DNA of 64,000 nucleotides from Anabaena lutea FACHB-196. GTDB lineage: Bacteria; Cyanobacteriota; Cyanobacteriia; Cyanobacteriales; Nostocaceae. The stretch covers positions 431,723 through 495,722 of the forward strand of contig NZ_JACJST010000002.1 of assembly GCF_014698305.1 (NCBI RefSeq). The letters run 5' to 3'. Under the pieces are notes generated by a model. That model did not search any database, was not told the origin of the DNA, and was given only the letters and a program-made list of their open reading frames with translations. Positions within the stretch are counted from its first letter, which is position 1; each line of letters opens with the position of its first letter. Shown here in pieces: positions 27,175 through 34,312 of this stretch. Position numbers and translations under genes: made by a program.

Positions 27175-27192
27175 AGGTGTACCCTTTGATGG

Positions 27193-27675
27193 CTAAATGT
27201 AATACATGGGATTTTGTTGGGCGCGAGTCTCTCTTTGCTGACATAAGTCTTGGAGTGTAAAGCTACGCAAAACTTCAATTGAAGCTATATTGGCTTGTTC
27301 CCAGACTTCATGAACCAGAGTTTTTTCTAGAGTGGTAGACTCCGAGGCTTCTTTCTCTTTCCGCTCACCTTCTACCAAAGTGACAATTTCTAACAAAGTG
27401 ATCTGCCAAGGTTCACGCACTAAAACGAAACCTCCTTTAGAGCCTCGCTGACTCTGCACCACACCAGCACGGCGCAGGTGAGTGAGAATTTGTTCTAGAT
27501 AGCGTTCTGGTATGGGTTGCTTGGCAGTTATCTCGCTCATTGTCCGAGGCACTTTTTTGTCATGGTGGCTTGCCAGTTCTAACAGTGCCAGTAGTGCATA
27601 TTCGACTTTGGCTGAAAGATCCAGGAGGGTGTAATTTTGGCTATTCAAGTCTGTATTCAGTATAGTGCGGTACAT
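27193..27675 (-). CDS. Rrf2-family regulator upstream of cysK (CymR-like)
   Basis: 160 residues. The Rrf2 core LSAKVEYALLALLELA and RYLEQILTHLRRAGVVQSQRGSKGGFVL is preceded by ~19 extra residues, so the true start may be downstream, though no good ATG/GTG exists there. It lacks the Cys cluster for an Fe-S centre. In Bacillus, CymR senses cysteine status by binding CysK; an Rrf2 gene cotranscribed with cysK fits the same logic (inference). It is a paralogue of the protein at 1098-1538, with the same C-terminal NPMYYI-type tail. Confidence 0.88.
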   Translation of the reverse strand: MYRTILNTDLNSQNYTLLDLSAKVEYALLALLELASHHDKKVPRTMSEITAKQPIPERYLEQILTHLRRAGVVQSQRGSKGGFVLVREPWQITLLEIVTLVEGERKEKEASESTTLEKTLVHEVWEQANIASIEVLRSFTLQDLCQQRETRAQQNPMYYI

Positions 27676-27916
27676 TGATAGATTTATCGTGGTTTTTGCG
27701 AAATTAATTTTTATTTAAGTGTTAGATGTCATATCATCCCACTTAAACATATTTAACTATCATAATTCTATCGACTTGCCGTGGATTATTCTACAGAATT
27801 CTTAATCATGGGTCATCTTTCAGGGAAATTATCCAGAATATGGGAAGAAGAAGGAAAACGCCATTTTTCGCCAGATCCACTTCAGTTCATAACTGGTATA
27901 AACTCAGACTCAATTT

Positions 27917-27997
27917 CCCTGTGTTCGCACAGCCTATAGCAAAGAAACTTTCCCCGTGTCTCCTGCTGGCCGAGTTTCTAGATTGTGCAGTAATTTA
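27917..27997 (+). repeat. ~80-bp direct repeat, copy 1 (upstream of cytochrome gene)
   Basis: GTTCGCACAGCC...AGAAACTTTCC, then GTCTCCTGCTG and CGAGTTTCTAGAT..TGCAG. The same order and wording recur at 29126-29206. The two copies flank the cytochrome b gene in the same orientation. Confidence 0.6.
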
Positions 27998-28063
27998 CCG
28001 AAATAGTGCTGTTAGCGGTAGCTCGGCGTTTAGTCAGTACTGAGTAACTAGTACAACAGTCCG

Positions 28064-28160
28064 TAAGTTAAGCAAGCATTAAAAATACTGAAAAAGCCTG
28101 TTTAATCTACTTTTTTAATTTTTAATTGTTAATTTTTAATTCCGAGAAAGCGGTACTAGT
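28064..28160. repeat. dispersed ~80-bp repeat, copy 2
   Basis: Starts TAAGTTAAGCAAGCATTAAAAA and ends GCGGTACTAGT. It is related to 18956-19037 and contains an internal duplication of the TTTTTAATT stretch. Confidence 0.55.
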
Positions 28161-28385
28161 AATGAGTGATAATCCTATTTAGAACTCAGCACAAATAGGT
28201 CTAAAGCCCCTGAATTCATTCATGGAAGAAGGAAAAATGTTTATTTCAAGATTATTGCCAGAGAAATAATGCTTCCTTGTTTCAGTCCCCTAACTTTAGT
28301 TATGGGGTTACTCGGTACTCCTGAAGAATTACGAATTAATATCTATGGCAAAATTAGACAATTGAAAAACTTACCCCATTAGCTT

Positions 28386-29111
28386 ATGAATCGTTCAGCA
28401 CCCTATCAACCCTTGATATTGCGAATCCTGCATGGTTTGAGCGGGATTTTAGCAATTGGCGCAATTATTAGCGGATTCCTTGTTTACAATACTTTTGATA
28501 AAAGATTTGGCCAAATCCCTATTCCCAAAATTAATCCCATACAGGATATTCACGGGACATTGGGGCTATTTTTCTTAATTTTACTCCCAGTTTTCGCTCT
28601 TTATAGCTTTCATGCTGGAAAAAGACGCTTACTACAACCAGACTCAATCCAAAAACTGACTCAAATTGGTAAACCAACTTGGTGGGTTAGCCTGCAACGT
28701 TTAGTAAATACTAAAATTTTAATTGCTGCTGTTTTAGCAGTAATATCTGGCAGAATGATGAAGGAAGAATGGCTACCTACAGGAGAACTTGATCATATTT
28801 GGTATTATCTTCACCTCATAGCTTGGGTGATTATGATTTGTTTTGTAGCCATTCATGTTTTGATGTCGGCTAAAGTTGGTGGTGTACCATTATTACTATC
28901 AATATTGTCATGGAAATTCCGCCCAGAAGATAGTCCTGCTAACTGGTATAGTCTTTTGTGCGGTTGGTTGAGTAATTTTCCCAATAATTTTAGAGAAGAA
29001 ATTAATCAGTTTATAGCGAGTAGTTTATTAATAAAAATTATCGAGGTGATTGTATTGGGTGGAATTATGGCAGCATTTGTTTTACCGCTGTTCTTTTCTG
29101 GTGGAGAATAA
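28386..29111 (+). CDS. cytochrome b-type membrane protein (cytochrome b/b6 or b561-like)
   Basis: 241 residues with about five membrane helices. Histidines placed for heme ligation occur in RILHGLSG (~16), QDIHGTLG (~56), SFHAG (~78), YYLHLIAW (~145) and VAIHVLM (~160), the pattern of di-heme b-type cytochromes that anchor membrane dehydrogenases. No partner dehydrogenase is adjacent. Direct repeats flank it on both sides, which could reflect past insertion or duplication. The electron donor and acceptor are unknown. Confidence 0.75.
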   Translation: MNRSAPYQPLILRILHGLSGILAIGAIISGFLVYNTFDKRFGQIPIPKINPIQDIHGTLGLFFLILLPVFALYSFHAGKRRLLQPDSIQKLTQIGKPTWWVSLQRLVNTKILIAAVLAVISGRMMKEEWLPTGELDHIWYYLHLIAWVIMICFVAIHVLMSAKVGGVPLLLSILSWKFRPEDSPANWYSLLCGWLSNFPNNFREEINQFIASSLLIKIIEVIVLGGIMAAFVLPLFFSGGE

Positions 29112-29125
29112 GATCCATCAGACTC

Positions 29126-29206
29126 CCCACTGTTCGCGCAGCGTCTGGTAGAGAAACTTTCCTCTTGTCTCCTGCTGTCCGAGTTTCTAGATGATGCAGA
29201 AATTTA
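29126..29206 (+). repeat. ~80-bp direct repeat, copy 2 (downstream of cytochrome gene)
   Basis: Same sequence family as 27917-27997 (CTGTTCGCGCAGCG...AGAAACTTTCC, GTCTCCTGCTG, CGAGTTTCTAGATGATGCAG). It begins 14 bp after the cytochrome stop. Confidence 0.6.
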
Positions 29207-29261
29207 GAAGCTGATATTATGTATACTACGGTTAGTACATCGGCAAACTGTAAGATAGAAG

Positions 29262-29852
29262 ATGATGTCATTATACACAGGTCTTACCCAGTCAGCTACT
29301 AAAAATTCTCGGCAGCATTTTACACGGAGATCTCTATTGCCAAATCAGAAACATACTCTTTGGAAAATAGAAAGCGGTTTTGTCAGGACTTTTACTTATC
29401 TAGAAGACGGTACAACAGTAGCTTTGGGATTGTGGGGACCAGGTGATGTTGTTAGTAGAGATATTTCTAGAATGAACCCCTATCAGATGGAGTGCTTGAC
29501 AAAAGTAGAGGCGATTGCTTTACCTTTGGAGGAGTGGACTGAATTGGCAGAAACTTTGCTGAATCATATCCAACAAGCAGAAGAATTGATGGTGATTCGT
29601 AGTCACAAAAAAGTGGAAACTATGCTGATTAAATTATTAGCATGGCTATCACAAAAGTTTGGTTCAGAAATGGCGCAAGGACGTTTAATAGATATGCGTC
29701 TAACCCATGAAGACTTGGCAGAACTAATTGGTTCAACTCGTGTCACAATCACTCGTCTGCTGGGACAATTGGAGCAAGAGGGTTTGATTGATAGGCTATC
29801 TCTAAATCGAATTATGGTGAGAGAAGAGGATATTTGGTATTATGAGATTTAG
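29262..29852 (+). CDS. Crp/Fnr-family transcriptional regulator
   Basis: 196 residues. A shortened cyclic-nucleotide-binding-like barrel (~25-100, with LWKIESGFVRTFTYLEDGTTVALGLWGPGD) leads to a long dimer helix and a C-terminal winged helix (LTHEDLAELIGSTRVTITRLLGQLEQEGLI, ~148-178) of the Crp type. The Arg/Glu pair of cAMP sites and the Fnr Cys cluster are not seen, so the effector is unknown. It lies just downstream of the cytochrome and converges with the NIL-domain gene, leaving a 9-bp gap. Confidence 0.87.
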   Translation: MMSLYTGLTQSATKNSRQHFTRRSLLPNQKHTLWKIESGFVRTFTYLEDGTTVALGLWGPGDVVSRDISRMNPYQMECLTKVEAIALPLEEWTELAETLLNHIQQAEELMVIRSHKKVETMLIKLLAWLSQKFGSEMAQGRLIDMRLTHEDLAELIGSTRVTITRLLGQLEQEGLIDRLSLNRIMVREEDIWYYEI

Positions 29853-29861
29853 ACAATGAAG

Positions 29862-30536
29862 CTATTGACTTAAATTGCGATCGCTATAAAATTTAGACAA
29901 ATCTAACCACAGAGGTAGACCGAGGGTTTCTAAATAAATCAAACTGGAGTAGATTTGGTTTTTTCTTCCCCACAAATCTAGGTCAAACCAACCATCATCT
30001 TCTTCATTGGGAGGGAGTAAGGCGTTGGTAATGTTGACTGTTAAACCATAGCGAGAAACTAACTGGGAAATGATAGGTTTCTCATGATAGGCTTTGAGAA
30101 TGCATAATTGTAAGCGGACTCTATTGGTCTGACCTGTAGAGATCAATTGCTGGAATTCTTCTGGCCACTGAGTTTTGACGCGTCCGAGCTTTTGGAAAAT
30201 CAAATTTTTATCTATATTGGGAAAATACGGTTGGTTTTGTGGAGATTGAATTTGGTTTGCGATCGCTATTTGTGCTAAATTTACTCCCAATTCTTGCAAG
30301 TAAGATAAGCTATTTACTAGTTTTTGGGGATTACCAGAAATTTCCAAATCAAACCAACCTTCGTTATCACTGCCTGATATTAGTGACGCGGCTTTAATAT
30401 TCACAGTCAGGCTGTAACGGGAAACTAAGCGAGAAATCACTGGTTGCCTCTGATAATGCTGAGGCACGAGAATGCAACTTTTAACTGGTGTGGATGTTAA
30501 AGATTGATTGGCAGACATCAAAGCTAATCCCCTCAA
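29862..30536 (-). CDS. tandem NIL-domain protein
   Basis: 224 residues containing two similar ~80-residue units. Each has [P/I]-ISxLVSRY-LTVNI-A-L followed by GWFDL-[IL]-G and a SxLxYLxxLG ending (units ~18-88 and ~140-215). This is the NIL fold, an ACT-like ligand-binding domain best known from MetN, where it binds methionine. A free-standing double-NIL protein may sense methionine or a related thiol compound, fitting the nearby cysteine genes (inference). M7 (30518) is an alternative start. Confidence 0.75.
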   Translation of the reverse strand: MRGLALMSANQSLTSTPVKSCILVPQHYQRQPVISRLVSRYSLTVNIKAASLISGSDNEGWFDLEISGNPQKLVNSLSYLQELGVNLAQIAIANQIQSPQNQPYFPNIDKNLIFQKLGRVKTQWPEEFQQLISTGQTNRVRLQLCILKAYHEKPIISQLVSRYGLTVNITNALLPPNEEDDGWFDLDLWGRKNQIYSSLIYLETLGLPLWLDLSKFYSDRNLSQ

Positions 30537-30879
30537 CAGCGTCCGACTGGATTTGAGTAAAGTATGAATTCGGGATTTTCTAGGTACTAAAGTTTGATTT
30601 TTTCACGATTAACTTCCAATAGCTATCTATCGGAAGGTAGTTATCGAAAATTTGCGTTTAAAACCCCTTAGAGACTTCCAACTAAAAAAATATCCCGTCG
30701 TTGTAACGGCAGGGGGGCGGGGAGCAGGGAGCAGGGGGAAGAAAAGTCGCTTTGATTTGGTGAAATTGGATCATCTTTTTTGTGGAGTTCTCTTAGCAAT
30801 TAGTAATTGGCATATGGTGTGGCTTTACACCACACCATATCCAGTATGTTCCCTGTTACCAAAAAATAAGACTAATGTA
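30537..30879. other. intergenic region with G-rich tract and perfect hairpin
   Basis: 343 bp. It holds a G-rich tract of the GGGGAGCAGGG type at 30712-30742 and the perfect stem-loop described separately at 30812-30840. No gene was seen. Confidence 0.5.
30812..30840. terminator. perfect 11-bp stem-loop
   Basis: ATATGGTGTGG and CCACACCATAT pair fully around the 7-nt loop CTTTACA, 40 bp beyond the stop of the minus-strand RHH gene. It could terminate that gene, although no T-run follows in that direction. Confidence 0.45.
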
Positions 30880-31215
30880 CTAGATAGCCAGACTCTCGAC
30901 ACTCAGAGGAACCATATCGCCATTTCTTGTTAATCCCAGTAACATGGGCTGTTGAGGTTGAATTGATGTACCTGTAAGTACACATCGCTCTTCTTGCTGT
31001 GCAGTAGCAGGAATACTGGCTCGAATATCTGCGCGTGAAAATCGCGGTTTCCACTCACCTGATTTTTGCTGTACATAATTCCAGAGGATATCTCTAATCA
31101 GAGCTTGATATCCCTGATTGCCAGCTATCTCTTTGAGTTTATCTTTCAGTTCCCGCTCCAAACGGATGCTGGTGACTTCCATATCGGTGGTTGAGGTGCG
31201 TGCGATTGTCTGCAT
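30880..31215 (-). CDS. ribbon-helix-helix (CopG-like) DNA-binding protein
   Basis: 111 residues. The segment VTSIRLERELKDKLKEIAGNQGYQALIRDILWNYVQ (~15-50) has the strand-helix-helix pattern of RHH proteins. A non-conserved ~60-residue C-terminal part follows, with a CVLTGTSIQPQQPMLLGLTR stretch. No toxin gene is adjacent, so it is more likely a stand-alone regulator than an antitoxin. It is divergent from a low-confidence small frame and the HNH gene. Confidence 0.72.
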   Translation of the reverse strand: MQTIARTSTTDMEVTSIRLERELKDKLKEIAGNQGYQALIRDILWNYVQQKSGEWKPRFSRADIRASIPATAQQEERCVLTGTSIQPQQPMLLGLTRNGDMVPLSVESLAI

Positions 31216-31286
31216 GATTTTTTCTCCTTATAACTATAGACAGGATAGTAATACAAGTGTAGTATGTTTAAAGAAATGTTCAATAG

Positions 31287-31538
31287 GTGAAATTTTCCGT
31301 GAAATCCATTTACCCCATCTCTACTTCTTCGCGTGTCGCCCAATTCCCTGGCAGTTGGGAATTTGGTGCTGCGGAAGTGGAGTATTTATCTATAAGTGCC
31401 GATAGCCAGCATCAAGGGCAAAACACAGAGGGTAATGATGATTTTTATTATGATCCTAGATATATCAGCCTAAATGTGCTGAATAGCAAACCAGAACTAG
31501 ATGTAAGAAGCGGGAGGTACAAGCGAAGAAATGCTTGA
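31287..31538 (+). CDS. possible small protein upstream of a strong terminator
   Basis: An 83-codon frame with a GTG start and no recognisable family. Its only support is position: it lies between the divergent RHH promoter and a strong intrinsic terminator 37 bp after its stop. It could equally be the untranslated leader of the HNH gene. Confidence 0.25.
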   Translation: MKFSVKSIYPISTSSRVAQFPGSWEFGAAEVEYLSISADSQHQGQNTEGNDDFYYDPRYISLNVLNSKPELDVRSGRYKRRNA

Positions 31539-31574
31539 CCACAATAAGACCAGAAAGCCATCAGGTCAATTTCT

Positions 31575-31612
31575 AACCCCCGCTTCATCTAAATCAGAAG
31601 TGGGGGTTTTTT
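31575..31612 (+). terminator. strong intrinsic terminator or attenuator
   Basis: AACCCCCGCTTC (31575-31586) pairs over 12 positions (one G-T) with GAAGTGGGGGTT (31597-31608) around a 10-nt loop, followed by six T residues. It ends just before the AAGGAG of the HNH gene, whose GTG lies 16 bp further on, so readthrough would control HNH expression. Confidence 0.88.
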
Positions 31613-31628
31613 AATAAGGAGTCAGGCT

Positions 31629-32147
31629 GTGACGAGCGCAATGCGAATGTTAGAGCAATCCGTAGTGGTGTTTTCTCAAAATTACTTGCCACTGTGTCGG
31701 GTAAATATCAAGCGAGCGATTGTGTTGTTAGTGACCAATAAGGCAGAACCGGTGGATTTTTCCACAGAAGACGGCTGGTTAATTCACTCACCTAGCTTGG
31801 TAATTTCTGTACCCAAGCACATCCGCCTAAAAATTGCTGCTGCTGAACGGATGTGGAAAGTTCCCCCAGTCAATCGGCGGGAAGTGCTGCGACGAGATCA
31901 CCATAATTGTCAATATTGCGGTAGCAAGAAACATCTAACGCTAGATCATGTGATTCCGCGTTCTAAAGGCGGTCCACATACCTGGGATAACGTAGTCACA
32001 GCTTGTGAAAGATGTAACTCTCGTAAAGGCGATAAGACTCCAGCTGAAGTTGGTATGCAACTGCGGAGCAAGCCAAAACCACCAATTCACCCAGCTGTTT
32101 CTTTTGCGGAAAAGTTTTGGGTTGATATCCAAGCAAACCTGGAATAA
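31629..32147 (+). CDS. HNH endonuclease-family protein
   Basis: 172 residues. The HNH domain occupies ~88-140: C94-QY-C97, D106-H107, then WDNVVTACERCNSRKGDKTP with C126/C129 forming the zinc site with the first pair. The N-terminal ~85 residues are a conserved cyanobacterial extension (SVVVFSQNYLPLCRVNIKRAIVLL). HNH proteins cut or nick DNA; the role of this cyanobacterial form is not known to me. GTG 31629 is chosen because AAGGAG lies seven bases upstream. A terminator hairpin immediately precedes that site. Confidence 0.85.
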   Translation: MTSAMRMLEQSVVVFSQNYLPLCRVNIKRAIVLLVTNKAEPVDFSTEDGWLIHSPSLVISVPKHIRLKIAAAERMWKVPPVNRREVLRRDHHNCQYCGSKKHLTLDHVIPRSKGGPHTWDNVVTACERCNSRKGDKTPAEVGMQLRSKPKPPIHPAVSFAEKFWVDIQANLE

Positions 32148-32163
32148 CAGGAGAGCATAGAAA

Positions 32164-32559
32164 ATGCTTAAATTAACTTACACTGAAGGGAGCTTTTTTT
32201 TAGAGTGTCTTACTCTGCCAATAGAGGAATGGGTGGCGCAAAGAGCGATTTTTGCACTACGGGTTGGTCAACCTCTCTGCTGTGAACCTAGTACAGCTTC
32301 CTTTTTGCTTCCTGTTGATTTACCGGGAGTAGAAAGGCTGAAGTTGGAGGTGCAACGAAATGATAGTGAAATCATTGCCCTGTGTACTGGTGATGCTGAA
32401 TATCTGGAAGTGACGCTCCAAGGTTCTTGGTTATCAGATGGTGCTGATGATGCTGTGGGCGTGTTTGTGACTACTATGAGCGATCGCACCGAGTTCTTTT
32501 TAAATAAACTTTGGCATGAGTCTCAAGTTTGTGATTCTGTTAAAAGTGCTGAATGTTGA
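32164..32559 (+). CDS. conserved protein of unknown function, downstream of HNH gene
   Basis: 131 residues, acidic, without membrane segments. No domain was recognised; residues ~30-110 look beta-rich. It starts 16 bp after the HNH stop, preceded by an AGGAGAG ribosome site, so the two are one operon and may act together. Confidence 0.65.
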   Translation: MLKLTYTEGSFFLECLTLPIEEWVAQRAIFALRVGQPLCCEPSTASFLLPVDLPGVERLKLEVQRNDSEIIALCTGDAEYLEVTLQGSWLSDGADDAVGVFVTTMSDRTEFFLNKLWHESQVCDSVKSAEC

Positions 32560-32566
32560 TTAGCGA

Positions 32567-32656
32567 TTATTGTTGCATTTTTAATAATTCAGGAAGTGTG
32601 ACAAATCGGTAGCCTTGCTGTTTGAGTCTATTGATGATTTCTGGCAAGGCTTTGAC
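32567..32656 (-). pseudogene. truncated duplicate of the polysaccharide deacetylase C-terminus
   Basis: Read on the minus strand, this segment gives VKALPEIINRLKQQGYRFVT followed by LPELLKMQQ and a stop. It is nearly identical to the last 29 residues of the deacetylase at 33003-33854. Upstream the frame meets a stop at once and homology ends. It is the 3' stump of a former tandem copy, now separated from the intact gene by a MITE. Confidence 0.8.
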
Positions 32657-32779
32657 TTAAAGTTATGTATTATATAGCAGGAGTCAGGAGACGCTTCGCA
32701 GACCTCCGGTTCAGGAGTAAAACCCTCTTGTAGTAAGAGTTTCATTATCAATTGATGTCCTAACCACCCTGTCCACGGC

Positions 32780-33001
32780 TATAGCAATTCCCATTCAAGT
32801 GAGGTACAAGCAGTAATAATTAAACGCAGCGAAAAGTTCCTCGTAGCCGGGTTTCCCGGCGTAGGAACGCCACTTTGCACAACGGGGGGAACCCCCGCAA
32901 GCAAGTGGCTCAACTTTTCAAGACAGATGGACGCAGATATAGCTTGCTTCCCGCAGGGTACGCAGATAATTTTGTACTTCATTAGACTAGGAAATGCTAT
33001 A
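32780..33001. mobile_element. 222-bp MITE with TATAGCA-type terminal inverted repeats
   Basis: The left end TATAGCAATTCC...GAGGTACAA and the right end, inverted (TATAGCATTTCC...GAAGTACAA), form imperfect ~30-bp terminal repeats. The interior has nested palindromes (GGGGGAACCCCC, GCCGGGTTTCCCGGC) and no gene. A related 91-bp element lies at 39047-39137. Its right end abuts the stop codon of the deacetylase. Confidence 0.65.
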
Positions 33002-33002
33002 T

Positions 33003-33854
33003 CTATTTTTCCATTTCTAATAATTCAGGAATGGTAACAAATCTATAACCTTGTTGTTTTAGTCCAGTGATAATTTCTGGTAAGGCTTTGACAGTTCTTT
33101 CACGATTTCCTCCACCATCATGCATTAACACAATTGCTCCTGGTTTTGCACCTTTAACAACATTTTTCACAAATACTTGATATTTTGCACGAGGATCGGT
33201 GTCTGCTGAAGTCAATGACCACATGACAACAGAGTTTTTTTGACTTTTAGCATAAGTGGCTAATCCGTTGTTTAAATAGCCTCCTGGTGGACGGAATATA
33301 GATGTTTTTACACCTGTTGTTTGATAGATTAATTCATTGGTTTTTTCAATTTCATTTTTAGCTGTGGCTGCATCCATGCGTTTATATAAATGATTCCAGG
33401 TATGATTTCCAATAGCGTGTCCTTCCGCTACAACTCGTTTGGCGATTTCGGGATTGGATTTTAAGGCACTTCCTACCCAAAAAAATGTGGCTTTCACATC
33501 ATTTTGTTTGAGGATATCCAACATTTCTACTGTGGTTTTTGGCCAGGGTCCATCATCAATAGTTAAAGCAATGACTTTCTCCTTGTTTCTGGGTTCGACT
33601 TTATAAACTGTCTTTCCTTGGAATTTAGCAGGAACGGTAAAATTCAGGTTTTCGATTTTAGCTGGTGGTTGTGATTTTGTATTTGCTTGATTTTCAGGAA
33701 TGGCAACTTTTAATGGTTGGCTGTTTGTTTTTAATTCGGTTTTGATTTCGGTGTTGTTACAAGCGGCTAAAAATAATGCTATTGTTGCAATACTAATTAT
33801 TTTTATTGTTTTGTTATCATTGTTGATGGAAGTAGAATTATAACTTGGCGGCAT
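33003..33854 (-). CDS. polysaccharide deacetylase lipoprotein (NodB/CE4 family)
   Basis: 283 residues. A lipoprotein signal ends with the lipobox LAAC (Cys32). A Lys/Asn/Pro-rich linker follows, then the NodB domain from ~85. Catalytic motifs are TIDDGPW (Asp100/Asp101), HTWNH (zinc His151 and His155), RPPGG (Arg188) and LMHDGGG near 245. The enzyme should remove N-acetyl groups from peptidoglycan or another envelope glycan outside the cytoplasmic membrane. The C-terminal end is duplicated as a fragment downstream. Confidence 0.9.
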   Translation of the reverse strand: MPPSYNSTSINNDNKTIKIISIATIALFLAACNNTEIKTELKTNSQPLKVAIPENQANTKSQPPAKIENLNFTVPAKFQGKTVYKVEPRNKEKVIALTIDDGPWPKTTVEMLDILKQNDVKATFFWVGSALKSNPEIAKRVVAEGHAIGNHTWNHLYKRMDAATAKNEIEKTNELIYQTTGVKTSIFRPPGGYLNNGLATYAKSQKNSVVMWSLTSADTDPRAKYQVFVKNVVKGAKPGAIVLMHDGGGNRERTVKALPEIITGLKQQGYRFVTIPELLEMEK

Positions 33855-33934
33855 AAAGTTTTATGATATATTTCACAGCATGGGAATTTAAGCTTTTACA
33901 GTTTTAACAGAAAATCTAAATTTGGGGTAGTTTC

Positions 33935-33985
33935 GACTGGGAATTAATTCCCAGTCTCATAGCTGAAGTCATCTAAAGATGACTA
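33935..33985 (-). repeat. double-hairpin dispersed repeat, copy B
   Basis: Inverse orientation of copy A: CTGGGAAT/ATTCCCAG, then TCATAGCTGA, then AGTCATCT/AGATGACT. It lies just downstream of the 98-residue membrane protein gene. Confidence 0.65.
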
Positions 33986-34015
33986 AATAATTTGCAGCAT
34001 GGTAACTGATATTAA

Positions 34016-34312
34016 TTAATGATCTTCCTTTATGTCTTTCAACATATCAAATAATTCATCTTTGGTTTGTTTTGCATATTGAATGCTAGTCATGGTAGCT
34101 AAAGCACCCACACCTGTTGTTAAAGTTGCTTCTGAAATTTTACCAAAGTATAGCAAACCAACACCGCCTAAAGCCATCATGGCAGAAGCAGCAACTACAC
34201 CAGCAGCAATGTAAGAGGCTAATTTATACCGGTCGATTATTACTTGCTGCGCTTCTACTTTGATTTTGACTAGATCATCATTATTGTGGTTGTTGAAGAA
34301 GTTAAAAGACAT
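34016..34312 (-). CDS. small two-helix membrane protein next to the STAND genes
   Basis: 98 residues. A charged N-terminal helix (~10-30) is followed by two membrane helices (~32-55 and ~60-82, Gly/Ala-rich) and a charged amphipathic tail (TKDELFDMLKDIKEDH). The layout resembles small two-helix membrane modules associated with STAND NTPases (TRADD-N-associated type), but sequence identity to that family was not established. It is divergent from the NACHT gene and is bracketed by inverted double-hairpin repeats (copies B and C). Confidence 0.6.
   Translation of the reverse strand: MSFNFFNNHNNDDLVKIKVEAQQVIIDRYKLASYIAAGVVAASAMMALGGVGLLYFGKISEATLTTGVGALATMTSIQYAKQTKDELFDMLKDIKEDH

Larger units (their letters stand above)
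27676..28385. other. intergenic region containing two dispersed repeats
   Basis: 710 bp between the Rrf2 and cytochrome genes. It holds one copy of the 27917/29126 repeat pair and one copy of the 18956/28064 pair. A 67-codon frame at 27840-28043 runs through the first repeat and is not regarded as a gene. No RNA gene was recognised. Confidence 0.5.

Noticed and set aside
27840..28043. 67-codon frame between the Rrf2 and cytochrome genes
   Set aside because: Overlaps a dispersed repeat that also occurs at 29126-29206 outside any gene; composition is not protein-like.
30880..31215. RHH protein as the antitoxin of a toxin-antitoxin pair
   Set aside because: No toxin-like gene overlaps or directly follows it on the same strand; the HNH gene is divergent and has its own terminator-controlled leader.
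31146..31343. 65-codon minus-strand and 95-codon plus-strand frames around the RHH gene start
   Set aside because: They overlap the better supported RHH gene in other frames and lack recognisable motifs.
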